From contig MHBF01000011.1 of the NCBI GenBank assembly GCA_001803225.1, positions 1-46,509 on the forward strand: a stretch of DNA of 46,509 bases, written 5' to 3'. This DNA is from Lentisphaerae bacterium GWF2_44_16. GTDB taxonomy: Bacteria > Verrucomicrobiota > Lentisphaeria > Victivallales > GWF2-45-14. Shown here in pieces: positions 9,150-16,763 of the stretch. The notes below the pieces were generated by a model. The model saw only the letters and a program-made list of their open reading frames with translations. It had not been told where the DNA came from and ran no database searches. The position numbers and the translations under genes are program-made. The first letter of the stretch is position 1; each line of letters opens with the position of its first letter.

Positions 9150-9436
9150 TACGTCCTTTCCAGTTCGAGCCCCACAAAACCTTTTCTAGCCAAAGTGCTG
9201 ACGAAGTCGGTGATTTCTGTAATGACAGAATCAGGAGTGCCCTGAAAGCTGTTTTTGATCTCCGAAATTATATGACCGAGGCTTCTCTTGCCATCCATCA
9301 ATTTCCATATTGCAACACCGACCGGATTGGTTCCCACGGCAGCAGTAGTATCAGGATTGAAGAGTACGGCCCAGTCGTCGAATTCCTCCCGGAGTACAAC
9401 AATCGGATTGGCAATCGGTTTATTAGTTTGATCCAT
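9149..9436 (-). CDS. PqqD-like RiPP recognition element protein (ScmD-like)
   Basis: A 95-aa protein of PqqD fold length with the typical elements: a short N-terminal strand region with VVLREEFDDWAVLFNP, the TNPVGVAIWKLMDGKRS helix characteristic of PqqD-like winged-helix proteins, and a C-terminal helix ending LARKGFVGLEL. Stand-alone PqqD proteins bind the leader of a RiPP precursor and deliver it to a radical SAM enzyme. The start is set at 9436 because GGGAG lies six bases before that ATG; the ATG at 9442 is too close to it. It is coupled to the radical SAM gene through a one-base overlap. Confidence 0.88.
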   Translation of the reverse strand: MDQTNKPIANPIVVLREEFDDWAVLFNPDTTAAVGTNPVGVAIWKLMDGKRSLGHIISEIKNSFQGTPDSVITEITDFVSTLARKGFVGLELERT

Positions 9437-9537
9437 GAACATCTCCCATATATTATATTAGTGACAACAAATCTGAAGCTATTTTCGGTCTGGATAAACA
9501 TTCTCACTGAAAATAGCATCAGCAAGCAGACAAGCCG

Positions 9538-9559
9538 CAGCGGCTTATTACAGCCGCTG
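9538..9559 (-). terminator. Stem-loop between precursor and PqqD gene (attenuator or mRNA-stabilising)
   Basis: A perfect 8-bp stem (CAGCGGCT with AGCCGCTG) closes a 6-nt loop, 22 bases past the precursor stop codon. There is no run of T directly after it on the transcribed strand, so full termination is unlikely. Such structures after RiPP precursors usually allow partial read-through or protect the upstream mRNA, giving more precursor than enzyme. Confidence 0.6.
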
Positions 9560-9580
9560 TCGTTAGTGGTCTGTTATGTA

Positions 9581-9973
9581 TTAATCCGCACCGCCGGCAG
9601 TACATGCGCCGGTTGCAGCAGTGCCTGCCGTACAAGCCGTAATAGCGTCAGTACCTTCCGAGCATGCATTGAGCGCATGAACTCCGGCAGTACAATCCGT
9701 ATCCGCAGCAGTACCCGCAGTACAAGTAGTAGTAGCAGTAAGACCGGCAGTACACGCAGCCGGACCGGGAACCTCAGCAGCACCTGCCGTACATCCGCCC
9801 GCTTCAAGAGCACTGGCAGCGCAGTCCACAACATCAGCTGCGCCGGCAGTACATACAAGAGGAACAACGGCACTTCCGGTAGTACAGAGTCCGGAACCTT
9901 TGGCCATCTCCCCCAAAGGTACAATGATTGGTCTTTCGTACTTTAATTTTTCATTAGCGTTTTGATTCGACAT
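9581..9973 (-). CDS. RiPP precursor peptide with decapeptide Cys repeats (CTAG-x6)
   Basis: A 130-aa peptide. The first ~28 residues form a charged leader including KYERPIIVPLGEMAKGSG, a Tyr-x-x-Pro...Leu-Gly pattern that looks like a recognition sequence. The core that follows is built of Ala, Thr, Gly and Val with ten Cys at residues 30, 41, 51, 61, 74, 84, 94, 104, 114 and 124, a spacing of 10 except for one 11 and one 13. Seven Cys sit in CTAG; the others are CTTG, CAAS and CSEG. Two radical SAM/SPASM enzymes and a PqqD protein nearby make Cys-based thioether crosslinking the obvious expectation (inference). The start at 9973 is preceded by GGGAGTG at good spacing; the longer ORF start at 9985 lies inside that region. 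No homologue is recognised with certainty. Confidence 0.85.
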   Translation of the reverse strand: MSNQNANEKLKYERPIIVPLGEMAKGSGLCTTGSAVVPLVCTAGAADVVDCAASALEAGGCTAGAAEVPGPAACTAGLTATTTCTAGTAADTDCTAGVHALNACSEGTDAITACTAGTAATGACTAGGAD

Positions 9974-10111
9974 AATCACTCCCATTTTAATATTTATTAT
10001 TTTTATGCTGAAAATTTAGTCTTGCGGAATACGCTGTACCATCGATCTTAATTTCGATTACTGATCAACCCTCCTTATCAAAGTTATCTGCTCCCCCTTG
10101 AAACAGCCGTT

Positions 10112-11242
10112 CTATTTACTGAACGGACTGTACCCTACAACTTCAGGATAATATTCGGAGTAAAATCCACGGATTACCTTCTCAAGGTTTTTAGCATCCA
10201 TTTTCCATGTCATAGAAGGACATCCCAACGCTTCTTTGGTATTTTCGACATCGAAAATAATCTGAGATGAAAAATACGGAAGGAAATCAGACAGGCATTT
10301 CTGCACCATCCTTTCGACCGGGTTCGGATCAGCAACTTCGGCTTCAAGCGTCACGCCATTTATTCCAAGAGCTTCACCAACAGCAACTTCAATCATCTCT
10401 GTGGTTACCGGACTGTTTCCTGTAATATGATATGTTTTATTATTAACGGTCTTGTTCAGGAATATCTCGACAATGGAGTGCTGCACATAATCAACAGGGA
10501 CAAAATAAATCTTGTCGGAAGAAGACGCCTTGAGCCTGAAATTGAGCGATACTTTTTCGGCAGGACTGATCTGCATTTTTGAACAGCGGTGTTTTTTGAG
10601 TTTCGCCAAAAATTCCAAAACCCTGTAAAACGCGAGAGGCTTCCTGATCCTTCCGTCCTGAATCCTTCCCACGACAATCGAGGGTCTATATATAGTGAAA
10701 GGTATACCCGACTCTCTGACAAGCTGTTCAGCCATGAATTTGCTTTTTTCATAGGAATTGTTGAAATCTTCCGCCACGAGTTCGTCTTCAAGAGCCATGC
10801 CGTTGTACTTTCCTGCAACATAGGCAGTACTCACAAAATGGAACGCCTTTATTTTAAGTTTCCGCGCTAATTCAAGCATCTTTTTAGTGCCTTCATAGTT
10901 TATCCTGAAAGTCCTGCCCTCCGGGTCTTTGCCGAAATTAACATCTGCCGCACAATGGAAAAAAACTTCAACACCTTTAAGTCTCTCCAGCAGTTCTATT
11001 TCATCCATGAATGAAATATCGCCATCAATAACTTCTATGCGTTTCAATATGGAACAGGCAAGCTCGGGTTTGCCATCAAAAGAACATTGGTCTTGAATTA
11101 CCTGACTGACCCTCTTTTGGGCGCTAACCACATCTGAGCCCCTTGCAAGCACAATTATTTCCATATCATTACGCTCAAGAATCATTGATGAAAATGCGCT
11201 GCCGATAAGGCCTGTTATTCCTGTAACAAAAATTTTAGACAT
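10112..11242 (-). CDS. NAD(P)-dependent SDR/epimerase-type oxidoreductase (thioester-reductase-like)
   Basis: A 376-aa extended SDR. The Rossmann motif TGITGLIGSAF lies at residues 7-17 and the catalytic Tyr-x-x-x-Lys is in SYEKSKFMAEQL. The order of segments (IDGDIS, FHCAADVNFG, FVSTAYVAGK, YRPSIVVG) matches the NAD_binding_4/thioester-reductase and 3-beta-HSD-like group, which reduces acyl thioesters or oxidises/epimerises sugars and alcohols. The start at 11242 has GGAG four bases upstream; the longer reading from 11272 is not needed. It lies 138 bp upstream of the precursor on the same strand, so it may belong to the RiPP operon or be an independent neighbour. Confidence 0.8.
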   Translation of the reverse strand: MSKIFVTGITGLIGSAFSSMILERNDMEIIVLARGSDVVSAQKRVSQVIQDQCSFDGKPELACSILKRIEVIDGDISFMDEIELLERLKGVEVFFHCAADVNFGKDPEGRTFRINYEGTKKMLELARKLKIKAFHFVSTAYVAGKYNGMALEDELVAEDFNNSYEKSKFMAEQLVRESGIPFTIYRPSIVVGRIQDGRIRKPLAFYRVLEFLAKLKKHRCSKMQISPAEKVSLNFRLKASSSDKIYFVPVDYVQHSIVEIFLNKTVNNKTYHITGNSPVTTEMIEVAVGEALGINGVTLEAEVADPNPVERMVQKCLSDFLPYFSSQIIFDVENTKEALGCPSMTWKMDAKNLEKVIRGFYSEYYPEVVGYSPFSK

Positions 11243-11366
11243 CAAGCTCCTTCCGGTTACATGCAAATGCAATCATCACGATTTCCTGATTCATAATTAA
11301 GCATCTCTTTTTGTTAATTTTCTCGATCGCATAGCCGATCCTCTCTGCATAAGTAATATAGTCCAT
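11235..11366 (-). CDS. Possible 43-aa small protein overlapping the SDR start
   Basis: An ATG at 11366 opens 43 codons beginning MDYITYAERIGYAIEK and ending NRKELDV. Its TAA lies within the SDR start region, an 8-base overlap (ATGTCTAA) that would couple translation. It has a balanced mix of charged and hydrophobic residues and two Cys. A weak AAGAG lies 8 bases before the ATG. It starts just past the 23-bp tandem repeats. No family is recognised; it could be a leader ORF regulating the SDR, or chance. Confidence 0.35.
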   Translation of the reverse strand: MDYITYAERIGYAIEKINKKRCLIMNQEIVMIAFACNRKELDV

Positions 11367-11380
11367 TTCCAAATCTCTTG

Positions 11381-11491
11381 TTATGGGGTAAAACCCCACC
11401 TCTATATGGGGTAAAACCCTACCTCTATATGGGGTAAAACCCTACCTCTATATGGGGCAAACCCTGCCTCTATATGGGGTAAAACCCTACC
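11381..11491. repeat. Five tandem 23-bp repeats, each a GGGGT-AAA-ACCCC mini-hairpin
   Basis: The unit TATATGGGGTAAAACCCTACCTC repeats with GGGG blocks starting at 11385, 11408, 11431, 11454 and 11476 (spacing 23, 23, 23, 22). Each unit can fold as a 5-bp stem with a 3-base loop; in later copies the outer C is T. It lies between the two divergent operons, upstream of the SDR side. There are no unique spacers, so it is not CRISPR. Confidence 0.9.
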
Positions 11492-11505
11492 AGGTCTTTG
11501 ACCGT

Positions 11506-11660
11506 AGTGTCCAGAAACTAAATCTTGTGATTTGACGGATTGATTTGAACTCAAATCATCCGTCAACTTGTCTGTTGTCCGTCATTTTATGATTTTTGAA
11601 AAAATGGACTTATGTTTGTTTTTGAAGAATGCCAAAGCATCCGTGATTTTCGAACTTGTA
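11506..11660 (+). repeat. Diverged solo copy of the IS left end
   Basis: This stretch aligns with 29073-29220, the left end of the insertion sequence: TTGACGGAT, a paired ATCCGTC about 20 bases on, then GGACT...GTTTGTTTTTGAA and a GATGC/AATGC...AGCAT hairpin. The dyad here is longer, with a second arm GATTTG/CAAATC inside GACGGAT/ATCCGTC (11534-11564). No transposase follows. Together with the tandem repeats it fills most of the ~580-bp gap before the next operon. Confidence 0.6.
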
Positions 11661-11878
11661 CTACAAGGTGATTATCACAAATTCAAAAAACTCCCTCTTA
11701 TCTTACAGGAATTTTGACCTCAGTGAATTGTGACACCCGAGGATTTACCTTACCCGGAAAGGTTTCATTTTGAGACTTACAGTTTCAATCATCTCCTTTA
11801 CAATATTGGCTCAGTGCCAGATTAACGGATAGGCCGGGGTGTGATGGCATTAAAATGTGGAATTTTAAGAATAAAAAT

Positions 11879-11906
11879 TTGAAAAAAAACATGCAATAGA
11901 TATTTT
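11879..11906 (+). promoter_or_regulatory. Candidate sigma-70-type promoter of the MoxR operon
   Basis: TTGAAA (11879-11884) and TATTTT (11901-11906) are separated by 16 bases, 37 bases before the first ATG of the operon. The region is A+T rich, so similar matches could arise by chance. Confidence 0.3.
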
Positions 11907-11943
11907 AAACATTTTCACTTTCAATAAAAACAAGAGGGGTTAA

Positions 11944-14895
11944 ATGGATACCTGGAAATTTACGAAAAAAGCCGGACTTAAGTCGAAAACAATCATCATT
12001 GCAACGATAGTTTCACTGCTTCCAATCTTATCCATTCCAGCACAGAACACCCCACAGGAAAATCCGCCCCCCGACAAAAAAGAAACCGTAACACAGGATT
12101 ATTCCAAAGGCTTTGCTGTATTCTACAAACTGGGTCTGGCCGACGTGAGCAAAGCTGAATATATCAACCTCAATTCCAGAGTGCTCCAGTTGCTCTATCC
12201 ATTGGTACAGAGGCCCTTTCAGACTAAGGGAAACGCCTGGCTCTTAAAAGGAGAAAATGGCACTTCTCCCGCGTCATTTATCGTTTTCAACGCTGTATCG
12301 CTGGAAGCCTATGATGGCAGGAAACTCTTCGAAGAATTCAAGAAAAAGAGTAAAAAAGACAGTAAGCTGGACCCTAGAAAAGAATATCTGGAATTTCTGG
12401 CGGAAAATAAGTCAAAAGTTATGGCATTTTGGGAAAAAGTCGATATAAAGGAAGATATCGAAGGCCTGCTTTCCCAACTGGCAGAAATGGATAAAGACAA
12501 CTTCTCATACCAGAAAGAGCTGACTGGCCCGGCCTTCCTTTACGCGATACAGATTTACAGCAAAGGATTCAAAAACGAAGCCAATAAAATAATTTCACGT
12601 CTCTTTGAACTGGCCGGAGACAAAAAAATAGTCCTTCTCTCTGCAATGAGTTGTCTTGCGAACCAGCAATACGGACAAGCCCTCTTCGATTTGGAGGAAA
12701 ACGGTGATTGGAAAAAATTTGGAACCGCTCTCGAGCTGCTTCTAAAAAAATATCCTCAGGGCTGGATAGCAGCCCCCGGCATCAAACTTTTGCAGGAAAT
12801 GGTGCAAAAACAGATTGCAAATCCGGTCCCGCCTGAAATAAAAGGCGAAGGCGTAAGCGAAGAAGACAAAAAACTCGCAGCCGAACTTCTCAGTGTCAAG
12901 GAAATACCACGTTCCGGCGACATTGACTGGCTCTTTCCTGAAAATGAAAAACTGAATGAATTTCAGGACGAAACCATCAAAAAAATCATGTCCAAAGGCA
13001 TGAAAGCCATTCCTATGTTGATTGCCCTCCTGAAAGATGACTACATGGTCCGTGTATCCGGAAATCAGAACTATTTCAGAACAGGCAACGATGAAAAAAG
13101 CGCGGAAGGAAGTCTTTCAATGATCCCGCATCCAATTAAAAGAAAGGACATTGCCAAAGCTTTACTGCTTCAGTCAGTTACTCTTTCAGAAAAGAGTGAA
13201 GACTTCAATGTTATGGCGTTGAATGACGAGCAGCTCATAGAAATCTGCGGAAAATGGTATGAAGAAATAAAAACAAAAACGCCTGACGAACTGTCTTTAT
13301 ATTATCTTAAGAATGGCCTTAACCATCAGAAATATTTTGCCATAATGTCGCTGATGAAAGGAGATCTGAATAAAAAATCTCCCGTCATTGAAGAATTTTT
13401 CCTGAACATAAAAAAAGAAGAACTCATGTCTTTTCTTGAAGGCGGTCCCTTGTCCGAATATGTCGTAAAACGGAAAAAAGCGGCCATTCCATTCGTCGAA
13501 AAACTGAAAGCTAAATTCAAGACCGAATTGGCCGCGGCCGAGGAAGATAAGAAAAAAGAAAAGAAAGACCTGACAAAGAAAAAAGATACAACCGTTAAAG
13601 TCGATGAGGACGAAAAAGACGGCGATTCCGATTCGTTTCTAAACGATCCTCTGGCCCGGAAAAATCTGAAGAAATGTCTGGACTCATTAACTGAACTTGC
13701 GAAAGAAAAAAACGCAAAACAGATTGTTGATGAGATGTTATCGGACAAAAAGAAACTGAAAGACCGCACCGCATATTCTCAGCTGATGTCCGTGCTGAAG
13801 GAAATGGACAGAGACGAAGCATTGGGGCTGCTCCTTTATGCGACCTTAAAAACTGGAGACAACATACCTGCAAAAGGTTCTTTTATTTCACTAATCGCAA
13901 TGGTCGGCAGAATAGATGAATACCCGTCAGAGCAGGAAAATAAAAAAAATAAAAAACCTCTCTCTCTCGAAAAAAATGCTGAGGCATGGAAAAAGCTGCT
14001 TGCCGATAAAACGATGCTCAGAAATTATAAAATAAATGTTCTTGCCGCTCTATTTATAGAAAATCTCTACGGGAACAAAGAAAATCTGCAAAAACTCAGC
14101 AACCTTCAAAATGTTCTTGGAGAAAGATGCAACTCAATTGTAATGAAACGAGCGGAAGAACGGCTTGCCGGAAAGACAGAAAAGGAATTGACTCCTTATC
14201 CTGAAATCAAGGATCTCGACGAAGAGGCAAGTAAAAAACTTGTTGCAAGTCTGGAAAAAGCGTTAGCTGAGAAAAAAGTCAAAGAATTCATGAACTCCAT
14301 AGGAGATAGTGAATTTGCCGCACTTCCCAAGCTTGTTTCTAAAAATCCGAAGCTTAACGCGGGATTTAGAGACTATGCGAACCGCATTGTCAGTGCCAAA
14401 TCCCAAATCAAGGGAGAGGAAAAGGCGCTGGACGCCTTTAACAACACTGTGCTTGACAGAAAGACCGTTGACAAAATTCAGGATTACTGCAAAAAACTTA
14501 CGGCTGAAAAAAAGTTGTTTGCCTGCAATATAATGAAAAAGCCGTTATTTGGAGGTGTCGATATAGAGCTATCCGACCCGGGCGAGTACATGGAAATGCC
14601 GGAAAACAGACGGGAAGAGAATAGCAATATTCCCCTTTATATGAGCGGCGGTGTAAGCGTAGGCTCCAATTACGCACACGCACAATGGGAAATTTCCGCT
14701 AAGAACGAAAAAGAAGGCGGGAACGAAATTGTCGTGAACGGCAAAAAAATCAAATTGGAAAAAGCTGACGAAAGAGGAATGAAAAGATCCAAACAGTCTC
14801 AGGATAAATTTTTGAAATGTCTCGAAAAAGCTTTCGGAGATGAGGCGGATTCCACGGACATTATTATTATAAACTATGGATATATGCATTATTAA
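11944..14895 (+). CDS. Large secreted/periplasmic protein of unknown function
   Basis: A 983-aa protein whose N-terminus has a basic stretch, the hydrophobic TIIIATIVSLLPILSIPA and a likely signal-peptidase site near AQN, so it should be exported. The rest is mostly helical and highly charged, with segments such as MKAIPMLIALLKDDY that resemble HEAT-type helices, and a Lys/Glu/Asp-rich linker near residues 530-560. No enzyme motif is seen and no family is recognised. The start is supported by AGAGGGG just upstream. It is first in the operon and 12 bp before the MoxR gene; the last gene of the operon also has HEAT-like repeats, so both may be scaffolds in the same envelope system. Confidence 0.8.
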   Translation: MDTWKFTKKAGLKSKTIIIATIVSLLPILSIPAQNTPQENPPPDKKETVTQDYSKGFAVFYKLGLADVSKAEYINLNSRVLQLLYPLVQRPFQTKGNAWLLKGENGTSPASFIVFNAVSLEAYDGRKLFEEFKKKSKKDSKLDPRKEYLEFLAENKSKVMAFWEKVDIKEDIEGLLSQLAEMDKDNFSYQKELTGPAFLYAIQIYSKGFKNEANKIISRLFELAGDKKIVLLSAMSCLANQQYGQALFDLEENGDWKKFGTALELLLKKYPQGWIAAPGIKLLQEMVQKQIANPVPPEIKGEGVSEEDKKLAAELLSVKEIPRSGDIDWLFPENEKLNEFQDETIKKIMSKGMKAIPMLIALLKDDYMVRVSGNQNYFRTGNDEKSAEGSLSMIPHPIKRKDIAKALLLQSVTLSEKSEDFNVMALNDEQLIEICGKWYEEIKTKTPDELSLYYLKNGLNHQKYFAIMSLMKGDLNKKSPVIEEFFLNIKKEELMSFLEGGPLSEYVVKRKKAAIPFVEKLKAKFKTELAAAEEDKKKEKKDLTKKKDTTVKVDEDEKDGDSDSFLNDPLARKNLKKCLDSLTELAKEKNAKQIVDEMLSDKKKLKDRTAYSQLMSVLKEMDRDEALGLLLYATLKTGDNIPAKGSFISLIAMVGRIDEYPSEQENKKNKKPLSLEKNAEAWKKLLADKTMLRNYKINVLAALFIENLYGNKENLQKLSNLQNVLGERCNSIVMKRAEERLAGKTEKELTPYPEIKDLDEEASKKLVASLEKALAEKKVKEFMNSIGDSEFAALPKLVSKNPKLNAGFRDYANRIVSAKSQIKGEEKALDAFNNTVLDRKTVDKIQDYCKKLTAEKKLFACNIMKKPLFGGVDIELSDPGEYMEMPENRREENSNIPLYMSGGVSVGSNYAHAQWEISAKNEKEGGNEIVVNGKKIKLEKADERGMKRSKQSQDKFLKCLEKAFGDEADSTDIIIINYGYMHY

Positions 14896-14907
14896 GTGGA
14901 GAAGAGC

Positions 14908-15891
14908 ATGACCAATAATATGGAAAAATGGGAAAGCTGCGGAACGAAAATAAGGCACCTGAAAGATGAAATCGCAAAAGTAATCGTCGGGCAGGACGAA
15001 ATAATAGAACAAATGCTGACGAGTCTTTTTGCGGGAGGGCATTGCCTCATAATAGGAGTTCCAGGACTTGCGAAAACCTTGCTGGTCAGCACCTTGGCGA
15101 AAACTCTCGGGCTTTCTTTTAACAGGATACAGTTCACGCCGGACATGATGCCATCGGATATTCTCGGGTGCGAAATATTGCAGGAAACAGACGGGCGCAA
15201 CCGACAGTTTAAGTTTGTCAAGGGGCCTGTTTTCGCAAACCTCATATTGGCGGACGAAATAAACAGGACTCCGCCCAAAACTCAGTCGGCATTGCTTGAA
15301 GCGATGCAGGAAAAACAGGTAACTGCCGCAGGCAGGAGCATGCGGCTCGAAGAGCCCTTCATAGTATATGCTACGCAGAATCCGATTGAACATGAAGGAA
15401 CCTATCCTCTGCCCGAAGCGCAGCTTGACCGCTTTTTCTTCTCTCTCAATATCAACTATCCCAAAATGAACGAAGAGCGCGAGATAGTTTTGAGGACGAC
15501 GGGAAAAGTGCATTATGAACCGCAGAATGTGCTTTCGATAAATGAAGTGCTCGAATTCCAGAATATTGTTCTTGACATTCCAGTACCGGAGAATGCTCTC
15601 GATTATGTACTGAAGCTGGTACAGGCTTCCCGGCCCGAAGCCTCCGGAGACACCGAATCGTTTATCAAAAAGTATGTGGCCTGGGGAGCGGGTCCGCGCG
15701 CCTCGCAAAATCTTATACGTGCCGCAAAAGCACTTGCGTTGCTTAATATGAATCCGTCGATATCGATAGAGGATATCCGTAAATCCGCGCTCCCGGTACT
15801 GCGTCACAGAATCATACCGAATTACAATGCGGTCGGCGAAGGTATAACGGTGGAAGACATTATCAGCCACCTTCTGGAAAATGTAAAGTGA
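14908..15891 (+). CDS. moxR: MoxR-family AAA+ ATPase
   Basis: A 327-aa AAA+ ATPase of the MoxR/RavA group: Walker A GVPGLAKT, Walker B LILADEINRTPPKTQSALLE, sensor region YATQNPIEHEGTYPLPEAQ and the C-terminal lid domain. The Walker B-to-sensor stretch is diagnostic for MoxR. These ATPases act as chaperones with VWA-domain partners, which here are encoded just downstream. The ATG at 14908 has GGAG at good spacing and is preferred to the in-frame GTG at 14896. Its TGA overlaps the GTG of the DUF58 gene by four bases. Confidence 0.95.
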   Translation: MTNNMEKWESCGTKIRHLKDEIAKVIVGQDEIIEQMLTSLFAGGHCLIIGVPGLAKTLLVSTLAKTLGLSFNRIQFTPDMMPSDILGCEILQETDGRNRQFKFVKGPVFANLILADEINRTPPKTQSALLEAMQEKQVTAAGRSMRLEEPFIVYATQNPIEHEGTYPLPEAQLDRFFFSLNINYPKMNEEREIVLRTTGKVHYEPQNVLSINEVLEFQNIVLDIPVPENALDYVLKLVQASRPEASGDTESFIKKYVAWGAGPRASQNLIRAAKALALLNMNPSISIEDIRKSALPVLRHRIIPNYNAVGEGITVEDIISHLLENVK

Positions 15892-16763
15892 CGAAGAATA
15901 GATTCAAATATCTCGATCCTGAAGATATCCGCAAGCTTTCTAGCTATGAATTTGCGCCCAAGCTGCTGGTGGAAGGCTACCTGGCGGGACGGCACATATC
16001 TACTTCGCGCGGGCTTTCGACAGAGTTCATGGACTACCGTCAGTATGCGGAGGGGGACGACCCTGGCATGATAGACTGGAAAGTCTTTGCGCGCACCGAA
16101 AGATATTATGTGAAGACTTATCAGCAGGAGACGAACACCTGCTGTTACATTTTTCTGGACAGCAGTGCGTCGATGGATTTCGGTGCAAAACTTACGAAGC
16201 TGGAATATGCATCGTTTTTTACGGCGGCGCTCTGTTACCTTGTGACGAAGAGCGACAATCAAATCGGACTTCAGATATTCGACAATGCTATAAGACATTA
16301 TTTCCCCCCGGGCAGTACTGGCGCGCATCTGAGGAATCTTATGACGGCACTTGAAAAAAACTCCGCAGGTTCGAAGACCAGCCTTTCCACAGCCCTGAAA
16401 AAATCGTTTCCCCTGCTTAAACGGCGCGGAACACTTATAGTTATTTCCGATTTTTTTGACGATCCGGCGGCGATATTCCATGCGCTGAGTCCTTATCTGC
16501 ACAAAGGATTCAAGGTATATCTCTTCCACATACTTGACCGTGAAGAACTGGAGCTGAAGCCGGACTCGCTCACGCTCTTCCGCGACATGGAAAGCGGCGA
16601 GCGGATAAGCGTGCATACCGGAGAAATAAAGGAAGCCTACCGCAAAGCCATATATGACTACATGGACAGACTTCGCGAGATGGCTTTCCTTAAAAAAGTG
16701 GATTATATGGCGGCATTCACAGATACACATTATTTCAAACTTTTCGACAGGCTGCTTAAGTGA
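15888..16763 (+). CDS. DUF58 domain protein
   Basis: A 291-aa protein with the DUF58 signature region YRQYAEGDDPGMIDWKVFAR, followed by a VWA-like core with the MIDAS-type strand FLDSSASMDFG (Asp-x-Ser-x-Ser). DUF58 proteins are the usual partner of MoxR ATPases in BatA-type operons and are thought to bind metal and act as adaptors at the membrane. There is no signal peptide, so it is probably cytoplasmic. It starts at a GTG that overlaps the MoxR stop (GTGA), and its own stop overlaps the next GTG start in the same way. Confidence 0.93.
   Translation: MTKNRFKYLDPEDIRKLSSYEFAPKLLVEGYLAGRHISTSRGLSTEFMDYRQYAEGDDPGMIDWKVFARTERYYVKTYQQETNTCCYIFLDSSASMDFGAKLTKLEYASFFTAALCYLVTKSDNQIGLQIFDNAIRHYFPPGSTGAHLRNLMTALEKNSAGSKTSLSTALKKSFPLLKRRGTLIVISDFFDDPAAIFHALSPYLHKGFKVYLFHILDREELELKPDSLTLFRDMESGERISVHTGEIKEAYRKAIYDYMDRLREMAFLKKVDYMAAFTDTHYFKLFDRLLK

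Noticed and set aside
9272-9946. Plus-strand Ser/Thr/Arg/Cys-rich ORF (224 aa) and a Leu/Val-rich minus-strand ORF over the RiPP precursor
   Set aside because: Both are other frames of the decapeptide-repeat precursor and the PqqD gene; the precursor has a ribosome-binding site and operon context.
10067-10077. Strong Shine-Dalgarno-like AAGGAGGG on the minus strand between the SDR and precursor genes
   Set aside because: No start codon at usable spacing leads to more than a few codons; it may be chance or part of a non-coding leader.
11381-11491. CRISPR-like array
   Set aside because: Units follow each other directly with a 23-bp period and no unique spacers, and no cas gene is near.
11589-11717. 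Plus-strand 42-codon ORF within the solo IS left end
   Set aside because: The matching segment at 29160-29240 has a stop in this frame, so the frame is not conserved in the repeat family.
14569-15870. Long minus-strand ORF (433 aa) opposite the MoxR gene, and another at 15822-16841
   Set aside because: They are mirror frames of well-supported MoxR and DUF58 genes, rich in Tyr, Phe, Arg and His, with no recognisable motif.
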